From Hsuehochloa calcarea (lineage: Eukaryota; Streptophyta; Magnoliopsida; Poales; Poaceae): a DNA stretch of 64,000 bases. The stretch lies in the NCBI GenBank assembly GCA_036346395.1, contig CM070594.1, positions 22,415,385-22,479,384 on the forward strand. The letters are read 5' to 3'. A model generated the notes under the pieces. That model searched no databases and was not told where the DNA came from. It was given only the letters and a program-made list of their open reading frames with translations. The number at the start of each line of letters is the position of its first letter. Position 1 is the stretch's first letter. This document shows positions 22,595 to 32,698 of this stretch, piece by piece. The position numbers and the translations under genes were made by a program.

Positions 22595-23423
22595 AGGGAT
22601 AGTATCAGAGCTATATCGACTGTATGACGTAACCTTTAGTTAGATTGGTCGCCTTAGTCAAAAATTCAAAATATATTTTCTAAATTAAACCAAGCAATTA
22701 ACTTGACTAGATATTCTTCTCTTATCTTATTCTATTCTTTCTCATCTTATTCTATTCTTTTCTTATCATCTTACCCCCTTATGTCATTCTTGAGTTCTTT
22801 CTTCTTATCTTTTCTGAAACTTGGTTTTCCAAAATTTAAATTGACTCCCTCACCTCTGGATTATCCCTAGGATTGAGCCCTTCAAGATCAAGCAATGGAA
22901 GCTTTGGAAATTCAAGAACCGCCGTCTGATCCAAGTTGACCCTCCATAAAAGTTAGATTGGTGGTTGCTCTCCTAGTTTTAGTATCGTTTAGTCCGCGTA
23001 ATAGGGCTTTTGTGCTTGTGTGTCCCTTTTTTTGCTTCTTAATAGCTTTCCGGCTATCTATTCGTTGGGTTAAACCAACTTTGTCCGTATTAGGTTGACC
23101 CATCTATCTCCCTTGTTTCTTACTCATTTTAATGCTTTTCCCTCTCATCTAAATTGCTTTCTTCTTCTCGTCTATTAAACCCGGAAGCTTTGTTGCGCAT
23201 TGTTCGGACTCGCAACTCGCAAGCCAGGATGAGACACCAAGCGCCAATGCACCGTCTTCCCAGGCCGCCAGTGCAGATGAGGGTTTGAGTCAGTTCATGG
23301 CAGCCCAGACTCAGCTGATGGGCTCCATGACGTAGAACATGACCTGCACGATAAATCAAGATAATCGCATCGCTTTCGCCTCACCGCAATGATGAATCGA
23401 GCAATAAGCGGCTACCACACCCC
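22595..23423 (+). pseudogene. Element A' primer site, leader and truncated gag start
   Basis: Six bases after the LTR a degenerate Met primer site reads TAGTATCAGAGC (22600-22611; A has TGGTATCAGAGC). The leader matches the reverse complement of A 13160-13750, including a polypyrimidine block (22720-22810). The gag start (about 23200-23423) aligns with A gag from 13162 down, with an in-frame TAG near 23334, and stops abruptly at 23423 where host sequence begins. Protease, pol and 3' LTR are absent. At the cut, A gag and host share about 4-6 bases (CCTGCT-like). Confidence 0.85.
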
Positions 23424-23593
23424 TGCTAGTTGATACTCAATATCTTTGTTATTTCTGGTATCTAAATCTAGCTATGAAGAAATAGCAAATTGTTCAGTGG
23501 GTTGTGTTGACTTGCTCAATGATGATAATTGTCAAATACTGAGATTGAACTGATAATCATTTCATACTTGAGCTCTAAGCAGAATGCTAACTA
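23424..23593 (+). repeat. 170-bp direct repeat, right copy
   Basis: Second copy of 1886-2055, same length, four single-base differences by eye. It continues into unique flank from 23594, whereas the left copy is followed by A'. The pre-insertion host order is therefore left copy joined to 23594 onward. Confidence 0.9.
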
Positions 23594-25650
23594 CTGTCTA
23601 ATTGATCATATGTGAGTCATCCGATTACTTTCAGTTGTGTTTGATTATATCAAACCTGTTGGCTATAATCTTCTGTAGCAATTCAGTTTTCTACTGATCT
23701 GTTATCCAATTGGCATTATTGCTGAACTTGTGGTATTTTGTATTAATCTTACACTAAGAGTTATCAAGTTCTTGTTGGATAATTGAAGTATTGTTTGTAA
23801 TCAGGTTTGATCTCCTGGTTAGCCATACTTTTATTGGGTGGTCTATTGGCTTTGATATCTTTAGACAAGAGTAGTTAAGCATTATTTAGAGCTCAAAGTG
23901 TGAATTTGTTGTTTAGTTCAATTTATGAAGATTATTGACAATAGGGTTGAGATGGCAAAGGCTAGTTCCTTTGCAACTCTCCTTCTGAGAGCACACTCCA
24001 TAATCAATCATATGAGCTTTATGCTGTTTATTGTTGATTTCCTGCTGTTAAGGTTGAGCATAATGTTGTATTTAAATGATTTAGAAGAATATCATGATCA
24101 CATGTTATTATGGTCATTTTTTGTATACTGGTATTATGCTTTATTTCTAGCAGTGAATGTTAAGTTTAATCTTGATTATCTATTAAAACTGCACATTTTA
24201 CAACAGCATCGACGCTATAGCGTTTTCTAGCGAGAACTTGCATATACAATTGAAGCAGTTGAAGTGGCGCTTTTTTTTACGAATATGCATCGATCTGGCA
24301 TATATTGGATTTTTTTTGAAGAGTTTTGATAGGTTCGGCTCCGTCATGTTTGTCGCCACGATATCCCGGCCCACCTCCGGCCGGCGTGCATACATGGTGG
24401 AGCCGTGCGTTCAGATATCCACAATGCCCATGTGGATGCGCCAAGGGGCGAGTGATGGCAGTCCACACTCCAGAGTGTGTTGGAAAGCGCGACGCACCGC
24501 ACTCAAGATATCGCCGTACCATGGCTCGTTGGCGCATTGATTTGACAGATTTGGTAATGTGACTTATGGAATAGCAAATATTCCTTTTGTCAAAAGAATA
24601 GTACAAATATCGTGGAGCCAGGGGGACGCGGTACATACACAGATCAATCCGTGTGTGTGCTCGAGCGGCACGGTTTTGCCACATCCGCCCCCTGCCCCAG
24701 GCCCAGGAACGAACCAGTCCAATCAAGCCCTCGAGGGCACAACATTGCCCTAGTCGGTCCTTCGGGCGTGGCACTACTAGGTCCGGCCTCCAGGGGTACG
24801 GTGACTCCTCACTTAAGAATTATCGTCATTTCATGTGAAATTCGTCGTCCGTTGTGATTTCATGTAAAGTTTGGAAATAAAATTTGAAAAATGAAATTGA
24901 CACAATTTTAAAATAAAATTTGAGAGACTTCACAGTGTAATTTACGAATTACATAATGCGCGGAGGTTGGTTACGTGCATTAGAAACGACAACATCTACG
25001 GATCAACAAGCTGGAAAACACCCACGATACACGTACAATTTTTTTATAATCGAATAAAAGGAGGATCAAAATTAGTTTTGGTGGTGCATCGGCCCCCCTT
25101 CGCCTTGTCTCCTGACTACCTGCGGTGGAGGCTAGTCTCAAAGGAAGCCTTGTTCTACGAGACGGGATGGAATATTGAATAATATTAGCAGAATGTAAGA
25201 CGAAATAAATAATCATGATGCAAATTGAACATCACTTACCACTTTGATCCAGAGTGTGCCAGGGTGACGGGGAGTGCTAGGACGACCGCTGGTATCACTA
25301 GCAGGAGCCTTCTCCTGGTCACCAGGTGCCTCTTCAATAGGGTTGGGTATATAAGATTTTCATCGTCCGAAGGTCTTGGCCCGCTTCACATAGTTTAACA
25401 TGTCATTCCGCTCGATTAACATCATATCGTACATGTTTAGGCCATCGATCTATTAGAAGAAGTTGCAATGCAACTCGGGTAGCCATTATATGCGGATGAA
25501 GTTAGTGATATGTGCAATGCAACGTAAGGTGTGAAAATGAATTTGTTCGTAACATTCGCTCAAGATGATGTTTCTGTGGATGCCGCTGAGAGATTTGATG
25601 TGTAATGCTTAACCTCCCCACGTACGCGATGGACTTTTCCCGAGTTCGTA
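23594..25650. other. Unclassified flank, no supported gene
   Basis: 23594-24250 is AT-rich and intron-like. 24260-24790 is a GC-rich island with an open minus-strand frame of 165 codons (24774-24277) that I do not recognise, and a 7-bp perfect hairpin CACACTC/GAGTGTG at 24464-24479. 24800-25000 is AT-rich. 25230-25600 has moderate composition and no recognisable domain in any frame. I cannot assign these to a transposon class; no terminal inverted repeats were found by eye. Confidence 0.4.
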
Positions 25651-26266
25651 TGAAACATGAAGGGAATAGCCAGACAAACGTGGGAATTACCGTCCTAGCA
25701 TCACAAGAAAATTTTCTCTCTCTCAGTGTATTATATACCTCCCAGGACAGCGGTACATTTACACCTTCACAAACATCCAGCCATACTCAAGTTATTACAA
25801 TACCGAATTCTTCATAGTTTACAACATAATAAATATACAAGGTTCAGATTTCATACATATGGTCGACCAGCCAAATAGCACGATAAAATACCAAGTTCAC
25901 AGTGGAACAAAAAAGCCATAAGATAGTGGTGATCATACCCACAAGTCAACCGACCGGTAAACCACCGAGCTTGTCGTCGCATTCGTAGTTGATCTCACAT
26001 TGGCCAATCTCTTGTGGGTCAACCTTTTCTTTAGCAAGTGGACAATCCGGTTGAGTACAAAGTTGTACTCGCAAGACTTACAAACAACATAATAAAGTAG
26101 ATGCATTCAAGTATCAATGGAAGGCTACTACACTAGACAGTTTTCAGCATAAATGCATTTTTCTTTGCAATAGACTAATAGGTTGCAAGGCAATTTACCA
26201 AATCTGCTCTTATTTGCTAAAATAACAGCGAGACAATATTTAGAGACATAATTAACAACCTAGAAG
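25650..26266 (-). mobile_element. LTR of family I, one part (left boundary uncertain)
   Basis: Same layout as the other LTRs on the minus strand, but a separate family. The hairpin GAGTACAA/TTGTACTC at 26053-26070 corresponds to the GAGT...ACTC hairpin that precedes the second acceptor elsewhere. It continues at 35071 after element C, with the duplicated target AGAAG at 26262-26266 and 35066-35070. No clear TG end or primer site was found, so the left boundary is a guess from the spacing in A. Confidence 0.5.
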
Positions 26267-28642
26267 TGTAATACCCCGGAAACGAAAAGAGTAAAGAATC
26301 GAATCGAGTAATTTGAATGGAAGCCGGGGAAAGAAAAGACAATTAAAGGAGTAGAAATTCCTGAAAAATAAAAGGGGTTTTCCATAAACTCTCGACAACC
26401 TGGGCCTAGGCCACGGCCGGAGAGGGCCCATGTGGTGGCCGGCCATAAGGGGGTTCCCACCCCCCAAACCCTAAACTCCACAATTCTCTCCCCCTCCCCC
26501 CTTTGGAGCCACCGCCCCCCTTCCCCCTTGCTGTGCACCGCCTTGTGCGTTGATTTTGGGTAAGATGCATTCGTTTTCTGTCCTGTACATCTCTTAGAAA
26601 GTTGTAGGTATTGTTTTTAGCTTTCCATAGCCACCGAGATCACGTGATTCCTCCTTACGGTTTAGTAGATATGATTTTTTTAGTGCGTGCTGTTCTGTCT
26701 GTCTGACGAGAAGGATCTGTCGGCTTGATCCTAGGTTTTGATTTAGTTAGAGGCATTTCCAGAACCTCCACCCAAATAAGTTATTGTAGAACTTTAAATT
26801 ATATTTCAAAGCTGTTAAAGATCATCTCCATTGGATCTGTATAATGAAAGTTATGATATTTTCTGTACCACTGTTCTGAATTCTGGGCAGATAAATGTTA
26901 GTATTTTTATCTATTGTTTAGACTACTGTAGAGGTCGAATCTGGGGTTTTTCCCTTCTAGAGTTTTATTACTGGGAACGTTAGCTTTCTTTTGGCACCCA
27001 GATCAGGAAAATCCGATATGTAGTTTGGGATATATGAATTTTTGATTACGAACTGTCCGGTCTGTCTGAAAACTGAGGTCAGTAGGTTTGTCCCTCGGTT
27101 TTGTTCAAATTAGGGGCCGAATCAGAACCTTCACCCAACTAAGTTATTTTAGCCCTTAAAATTATCTTTCCAAGCTGATAAGAATCATTCTCATTGGATC
27201 AATAGGTTGAAAGTTACGAGGTTTTCTTTATCTCTGATCTGTATTCTAGACAGACGTAGATGGGTTGTGTTTAGCTGATAATTAGCCTTCTGTTTTGGCC
27301 GAATCAGGGGATTCCACCAACTAATATTTTGTAGCCTGATCTGTTAAGATTCAGTGAGAACTGGTTTCAGGTCTTTTAGAGTTACAGATAATTAATGGTG
27401 AATTTTCTCGTACCGCTGTTCAGAAGGGCTTAAATCTGACTGAATAGTTTATTTTCATTTTGGGTCTATACGGTATATTGGATAGTCAGGGGTTATTGTA
27501 GAACACCGGTAGCAGTGTTATATCGTTGTTCTTATTTTGGGAACATGCTTGTGTAGGCGGCGAGGCATCATGTGTGGGAACACCTCCGTTGCCTACTAAC
27601 GAGTCATAACGCGAAAGGCATGTACTGTATGTTAACTGGTGTTGAATTCAAAGGAATGCATAATGATATGTTGTTTACATGAATGTTCTTGTGCTTTGTT
27701 CATGGTGTTGATATACTGCAAGTGACTAGTGTGGCCTTATTGGTACATTATGTTGAGTGTGAATACATACTTATACTTGTTTACACATGTTGTTGAATGC
27801 CATTTGTCTTTTCCACTAATGTGTGTTATTCATTCATACCATGAGAAATCATCATGTTCATTCATAAAATTCATTATGACCACGAAGTGGATTCTTTTAG
27901 TAAGTCCCATCAATTCCAAATGGGGCATTTGAAAGACCTATCAATTCCAAAGATGGGCATTTGAAAACCCACCATTCCAATGTGGGTAGTGTTGACCACC
28001 ATTCCAATGTGGCAACTTGGACACCGTATGAAACGCTCTTCATACGGTGATTGGGTCCCCGCATTTTGTGAAGTACGGGCTTAAGTGAACACCGACGGTG
28101 TATCACTCGCTATACCGCATATATGCAATGATAAGTCCATACCTTCAATGCATTCTTACATTTCATCCATTCATGTATTCATTCCACACGCATATGTATG
28201 TGTTCCAATAATTGTTTGTAATTCAACCGAATTGTGTTGTCCACTCCATGCTTGATTATTCTTGTTTAGTACTTGCTGAGTCTTCGACTCACCCTTGCTT
28301 TGTATGTTTTAATTAGGTAATTGAGGAGAACGACAAGATAATTTGGTGGGGTAGTTCGGCACACTGCACTTCACATTTATCCAATCAGAATAATTATTCT
28401 TGCCATTCACCAAGTCAAATTGTTGAAATAAGTTCCGTTGTAATAATCCTATGTTAGTATCGCTTGACTGCTCGTGGTATTATGACCGCTTATCCATTAT
28501 TTACCATGATTCTAGTGATCGCTCATTGTCTTTCCTTAGGAATTTATGTTGATTGAATCTGGATAATCTAGTTTTAATGCTATGCTTAGTAGTTTGATAG
28601 GTTTGCGTGACATTTTGGCTTCCGAATAGTCAGGGTGTTACA
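26267..28642 (+). repeat. Element C 5' LTR (2,376 bp)
   Basis: Candidate intron 1 from 26560 (GG|GTAAGA) to 27556 (TTGTGTAG), mini-exon 27557-27617 (61 nt), then a donor mutated from GCAAGT to GCATGT, intron 2 to 28316 (TTAATTAG). Hairpins: CACCGTATGAA/TTCATACGGTG (28022-28049, 11 bp), a CCCG.../...CGGG stem (28057-28080, one mismatch), GAGTC-TTC-GACTC (28278-28290). Confidence 0.93.
28022..28049 (+). other. Conserved 11-bp LTR hairpin (C 5' LTR)
   Basis: Arms CACCGTATGAA and TTCATACGGTG, loop ACGCTC; flanking GGA and TCC could extend it. Equivalent hairpins: 34448-34475 (C 3'), 57197-57222 region, B 19967-19995 with one bulge, and inverted in solo B (37515-37545) and E (48948-48968, where the flanking pairs differ but still pair). 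Confidence 0.8.
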
Positions 28643-28644
28643 GT

Positions 28645-28656
28645 TGGTATCAGAGC
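28645..28656 (+). other. Primer binding site of element C (initiator Met tRNA)
   Basis: TGGTATCAGAGC two bases after the LTR end. The following leader (GGGCTTTAGGTCCGTGG, then a GTGCACA motif and GGGTTGGGTAAACCATTG) is shared with E (minus strand, 55400-55490) and, more loosely, D. Confidence 0.95.
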
Positions 28657-31600
28657 GGGCTTTAGGTCCGTGGTTCATTCAAACATATTAAGTTGACACA
28701 TCGTGCACATTAGGAGGGTTGGGTAAACCATTGCTTCCGCATTTCAATTGTGGTGACTCGAGTATTGAGTCGTTGTTAAATTGTATTGTGCTATGATGTG
28801 TTAATCCATGATATGATGTGATAACCTCTATCTATGAAATTACTCTATGATCGTCATGAGATGATCCGATATAAATATATATATTCATAATTGATTGCAT
28901 TAGTTATGCGTTTCGCTAGCGCGATGATCGATTGAGTTCGTGGTTGATGTCCTTGGTTTTGCCAGCTACACCACTGCTCTGTAGTATGATATTAGAGAAC
29001 TTCTTACCTCTGTCCATAAGTTCTCAGATTGAGCATGAGCTCATTGATGAACTTGTTGCCTTTCTCGAACCGATATCCGGTTTCTGGTTGTGGTTCCTAG
29101 CGATTCGTGAATTCTTTTGAAATTGGGGTTTTAATGAAGAAGGCAAGCTCCAGCTTCTCGATTCGTTCTTTGAAATAAATATTGCCCTTTCGACTATTGT
29201 GATATTTCTGCTCCACGTGAGCATAGTTCAAATGCAAGATTCCTCTTTTCACAAAAGACTTGTTTTACCCCTGTTGGGGAAATTTACCTCATTCGTTCGT
29301 TTGGAATCTCGGTATTGGAAGACTTCTTTTGCAAGTTCTTTATCAAGTGTGTATTGATCTTGCATATTTCTCTTGGGCTGCTTTAGTACGTCGTTCTCTT
29401 CCTTGATTTTCGAATTTGACAAATTCTTGTCCGGTGGCGATTGATGAATTTCTCTTGGGTTCATGATGTTGGTAGACGAGTTTAAATAGGCCTTTAATGG
29501 TACTCCGAAAACATTATTGTTTTTCGATTGTCGAATTGTTTTTACTACGAATGATCTTTGTAAATTGGCAACATTGATATTTTCATAGTTGTTCTTTCTT
29601 TCTCATTGGAAAAGAGCGACTCATTTACTCGTTTGATGGTTTGCCTAATGAGAATTCTTGTTGCAAGATCGTTAACACGAGAAAGCATTGGCTCAATGTA
29701 TTCCTTTTGGAACCCTCTGCTTGTTGAAATTTGATGCATCTCTTTTCTGAAGAAAAGCGTTAAAACCCTTTTGGAGTGCTTGGTTATGCTTAAGTCGGGG
29801 GTTGCACCCAAACTAAGATTGTGGGCTACGGGTTTCTATTAGACCCTATTTATTTTTTCAAAATAGTTTCTTGTCTTTCTGGCTGCGAAGCTCTCATTGC
29901 TGTTTGTGAACGTTATTCTTGACAAGATCGTTCTCTTTATGTTAGCCCTATCTCTCTTGTTGATAAGGGTAGCTCGGTTATCCGTTTGACAGTTCGGAGA
30001 ATGAAAATTTCCTTTCACAAAGTTCATTGAAGAAAATTTCGACTATGTTCATTTCTTTGGAATATTTGGAGTGTTGGAGTTTAGAACCTCCCTTTGAAAA
30101 GAAAAGTGTCGAAATCCCCTTTCTCTAGAGTTTTGTAGTGCTGGGTGTGACGTTTGTTCAACTTTGTGGTTTTCGTACCAGAATTCTTTTTCTAGAATAA
30201 GTTGTTATTACAATTCCATTTGATGTTTGAAAATTTTATGACCCTATTTGTCATGTTCCCTTTAGAAGGTTTATTGACACGATCAAGAATGTGAGAGTAA
30301 GGTTGATTCTGTTATAGAGAAAGAAGTTTGACCACCTTTCTTGTTGTTTCTAAAATGATCCAATTTCAAGTTTTGTGTTCATGACCTTTTGGGGTTCAAG
30401 TTTATTTTGGTAAACGAAGTCTGCCGCGTAAAACAATTTGTTGTAAAGTTATAATAGTTCTTCAGTGATGCGAGCGCTTTGATATTGAATGCTCGTTGTT
30501 CTTATCTGCTAAGGTCAGACATTCTCTTCTTTTGAGGCTTATGCTTTCAACGTGGACTCCCTTATGTTCAATGAGTTCATTGCTTAATTGGTTTTCTCCT
30601 TGGTCCTGTTTGTGGCGAGTGGTAAATGATTTTCTAGTTGGTGAAAATCGTTTTCATGTGCCTCTTCTTTGAGAAATATTCACCTATTATTTTCGCATGA
30701 GTCTTTCGAGGTGTTTTCTAATTGACGTTGTGAGATTGATGTTGAAACTTGTAGTAAAAATAATCACCTCGTGATACCGCCTAAATGAGAATACTTCAAG
30801 TTTAGTTTCCGTGACCTTTTGGAGTTCGTGAATATTCCGTAATCGAGATTGATTTAAGTAAAATGGTGCATGGAGATATCCTATTGCTTCTTAAGAGTTT
30901 CGTGATTTAGTCCTAAAGGCTCCTTGGTTTGAGTTCGCAAAGTGAGGTTGCAATCAAAAGAAATTTTCGTTGCTTTCGTTGAGAATCCGCTTGCTTTTCG
31001 TGAAGTCCTCAGTAAAGGAAAATGCTTGTTTTGTGGTCGAGGTCATTTGGATTACATGTTTCATGAGTAGATGAACTGTTTGAACAAATTTGGCGTGTTG
31101 AAAAATTTTATTTGTTCTTAAGTAGTTCCGTGGGTTGAATCAAGAACTTACTTTGTTCATGTGGCAAGGTGTTATTAGTTCAAGAACTAATTGTTGTGTT
31201 AAAGGAAAGAGTGCAGAGAGTATTTGATAATTTGAGTCAAGTTTTGTAACTTGTGATTATTTGAATCGTTCCTAAACCTCTTACTCTTTCCGCTCAAAGG
31301 ATGTCGAGTTTCAATCGCAATGTCTTTCTTTCAGATCGGATGTTATTTGCTATTCTCTCTTGAGGGATGTGTGCCCTCAATCGCGAACTTAGTTTTCGCT
31401 TTCTAAGATCACCTTTAGCGAATATTTCTTTTGGTTTCTTGGCCGCCGTGGTGAGCAACGCTCTGTATGAATGAACTTGTTTTTGTTCGCCTCTTCCTTT
31501 TGAGAAAGGATCACGCTTTGTGTTGCGAAGTGTTTGCAAGGTGAAAGTTTGGCATTGCTTGGTGGTGGATGAGTAATCGTAGTAATGATATTTTGCTACC

Positions 31601-32486
31601 AAGTTAGCGAGGAGTAGTAGAATGTGAAATGGTTTTGATCTGATCCCTTGGAGGGAAATTGATTCACTGAGATGTTTGACTTCAAGTAAGTCCGAAAAGT
31701 GTTACTACCGATTAACACAGTATAGTGAAATTCTAGAACTTCAATTCAAGATTTAAAAGGTTGGTGATTATCTGAGGTATGGAAACCTTCATTGAATTTT
31801 TAGAGTAACGCAATTGGATAGCATTGCGAGATGGTGTGGATGATGTATTTCAGTTTGAGCATAATTTGATAATGTTCAATTAAGAGGTTTAATCTCTTGA
31901 GGTATGCGATGAATTCAATTCCAATATTGGGGAGAAGTTTTACTCCTCGAAGAGAGAAGTCAAGAAAGGATGTTTCTTCGAAAATGATGTGTTTCCTTGC
32001 TTCTCGTTTGGGTTTTGTCTTTGTTGATAAGTATTTTCGACTTTGAGTTGGGGTCAGGTTGGCATGACTGAATCTTTCGATTCAATGAGTAAAAGAAATA
32101 TTTGATTTGAGTATCCAAGCAAATTTCTTTGGTTTTCGTGGTGTTCTTTGCAAATTGATTCATTGGAAGTGGAATTGCTTTCTCGATGAATTGTCACATT
32201 TGGGATTTAACCTTTTGGTGAAGAGTTAACATTGCGTGGTTGCGATGAGAACTCTCTATTTTTTTGCGCTTGGATTCTCTTCATTTCCGCAGAGAAGAAA
32301 TTAGGAAGTCGGCTTATCGCTTTGACCGTCACGGTACATACAACGGCACGCAAGCGTAAGGTGCGTCTTTGGTCGAGTGAGCAAAGGACTATTCAAAGTT
32401 TGAGATTAAGTTAAAAACGTTGACCATCGAGTGAGGTCTTACCTTCGATCCTCTTCTGATGAGTGTACCTAGAAAGTTCAAGTTGA
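28657..32486 (+). other. Non-coding interior of element C
   Basis: No long frame and no retroviral domain. T-rich plus strand with loosely repeated modules; for example the block near 29735-29785 (AAGAAAAGCGTTAAAACCC) recurs in altered form near 30090-30145, suggesting old tandem units of roughly 350 bp. 31420-31530 and 31960-32290 match D at about 60200-60290 and 61440-61640. An older protein-coding origin cannot be seen. Confidence 0.75.
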
Positions 32487-32698
32487 TTGTTAGGTCAGAC
32501 ATCGCTTCACATCTTTGCTTTGTGGTTTCTCTATTCCGAGAGAGAGGCCACTTGGGAGATAGAGTCTCGCATGCGCGAGCAGTATCCAGACCTGTTCGTT
32601 TCTGGTACGTGTTTATCCTTGATAATTTCCAGGCGTAGTTTTTGTTCGAGTGGATTGGCCTGTAGATTCGAGGTCGAATCCTATTAAGGGGGGTAGAA
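32487..32698 (+). pseudogene. pol 3' end (chromodomain tail) and polypurine tract in C
   Basis: About 35 recognisable codons, SEREATWEIESRMREQYPDLF, then a tail ending FEVESY, as in element B's C-terminus. Directly followed by CTATTAAGGGGGG (tract 32680-32698) and the 3' LTR. It is probably kept because the region contains cis signals for plus-strand priming, not for its protein. Confidence 0.9.

Noticed and set aside
23594..25650. CACTA, Mutator or Helitron element
   Set aside because: No convincing terminal inverted repeats or Helitron hairpin-CTRR end could be seen by eye.
28657..32486. Hidden gag-pol in the C interior
   Set aside because: Looked for RT (FIDD, FGLTN), zinc knuckle and integrase motifs in all frames; only the chromodomain tail near the 3' end is present.
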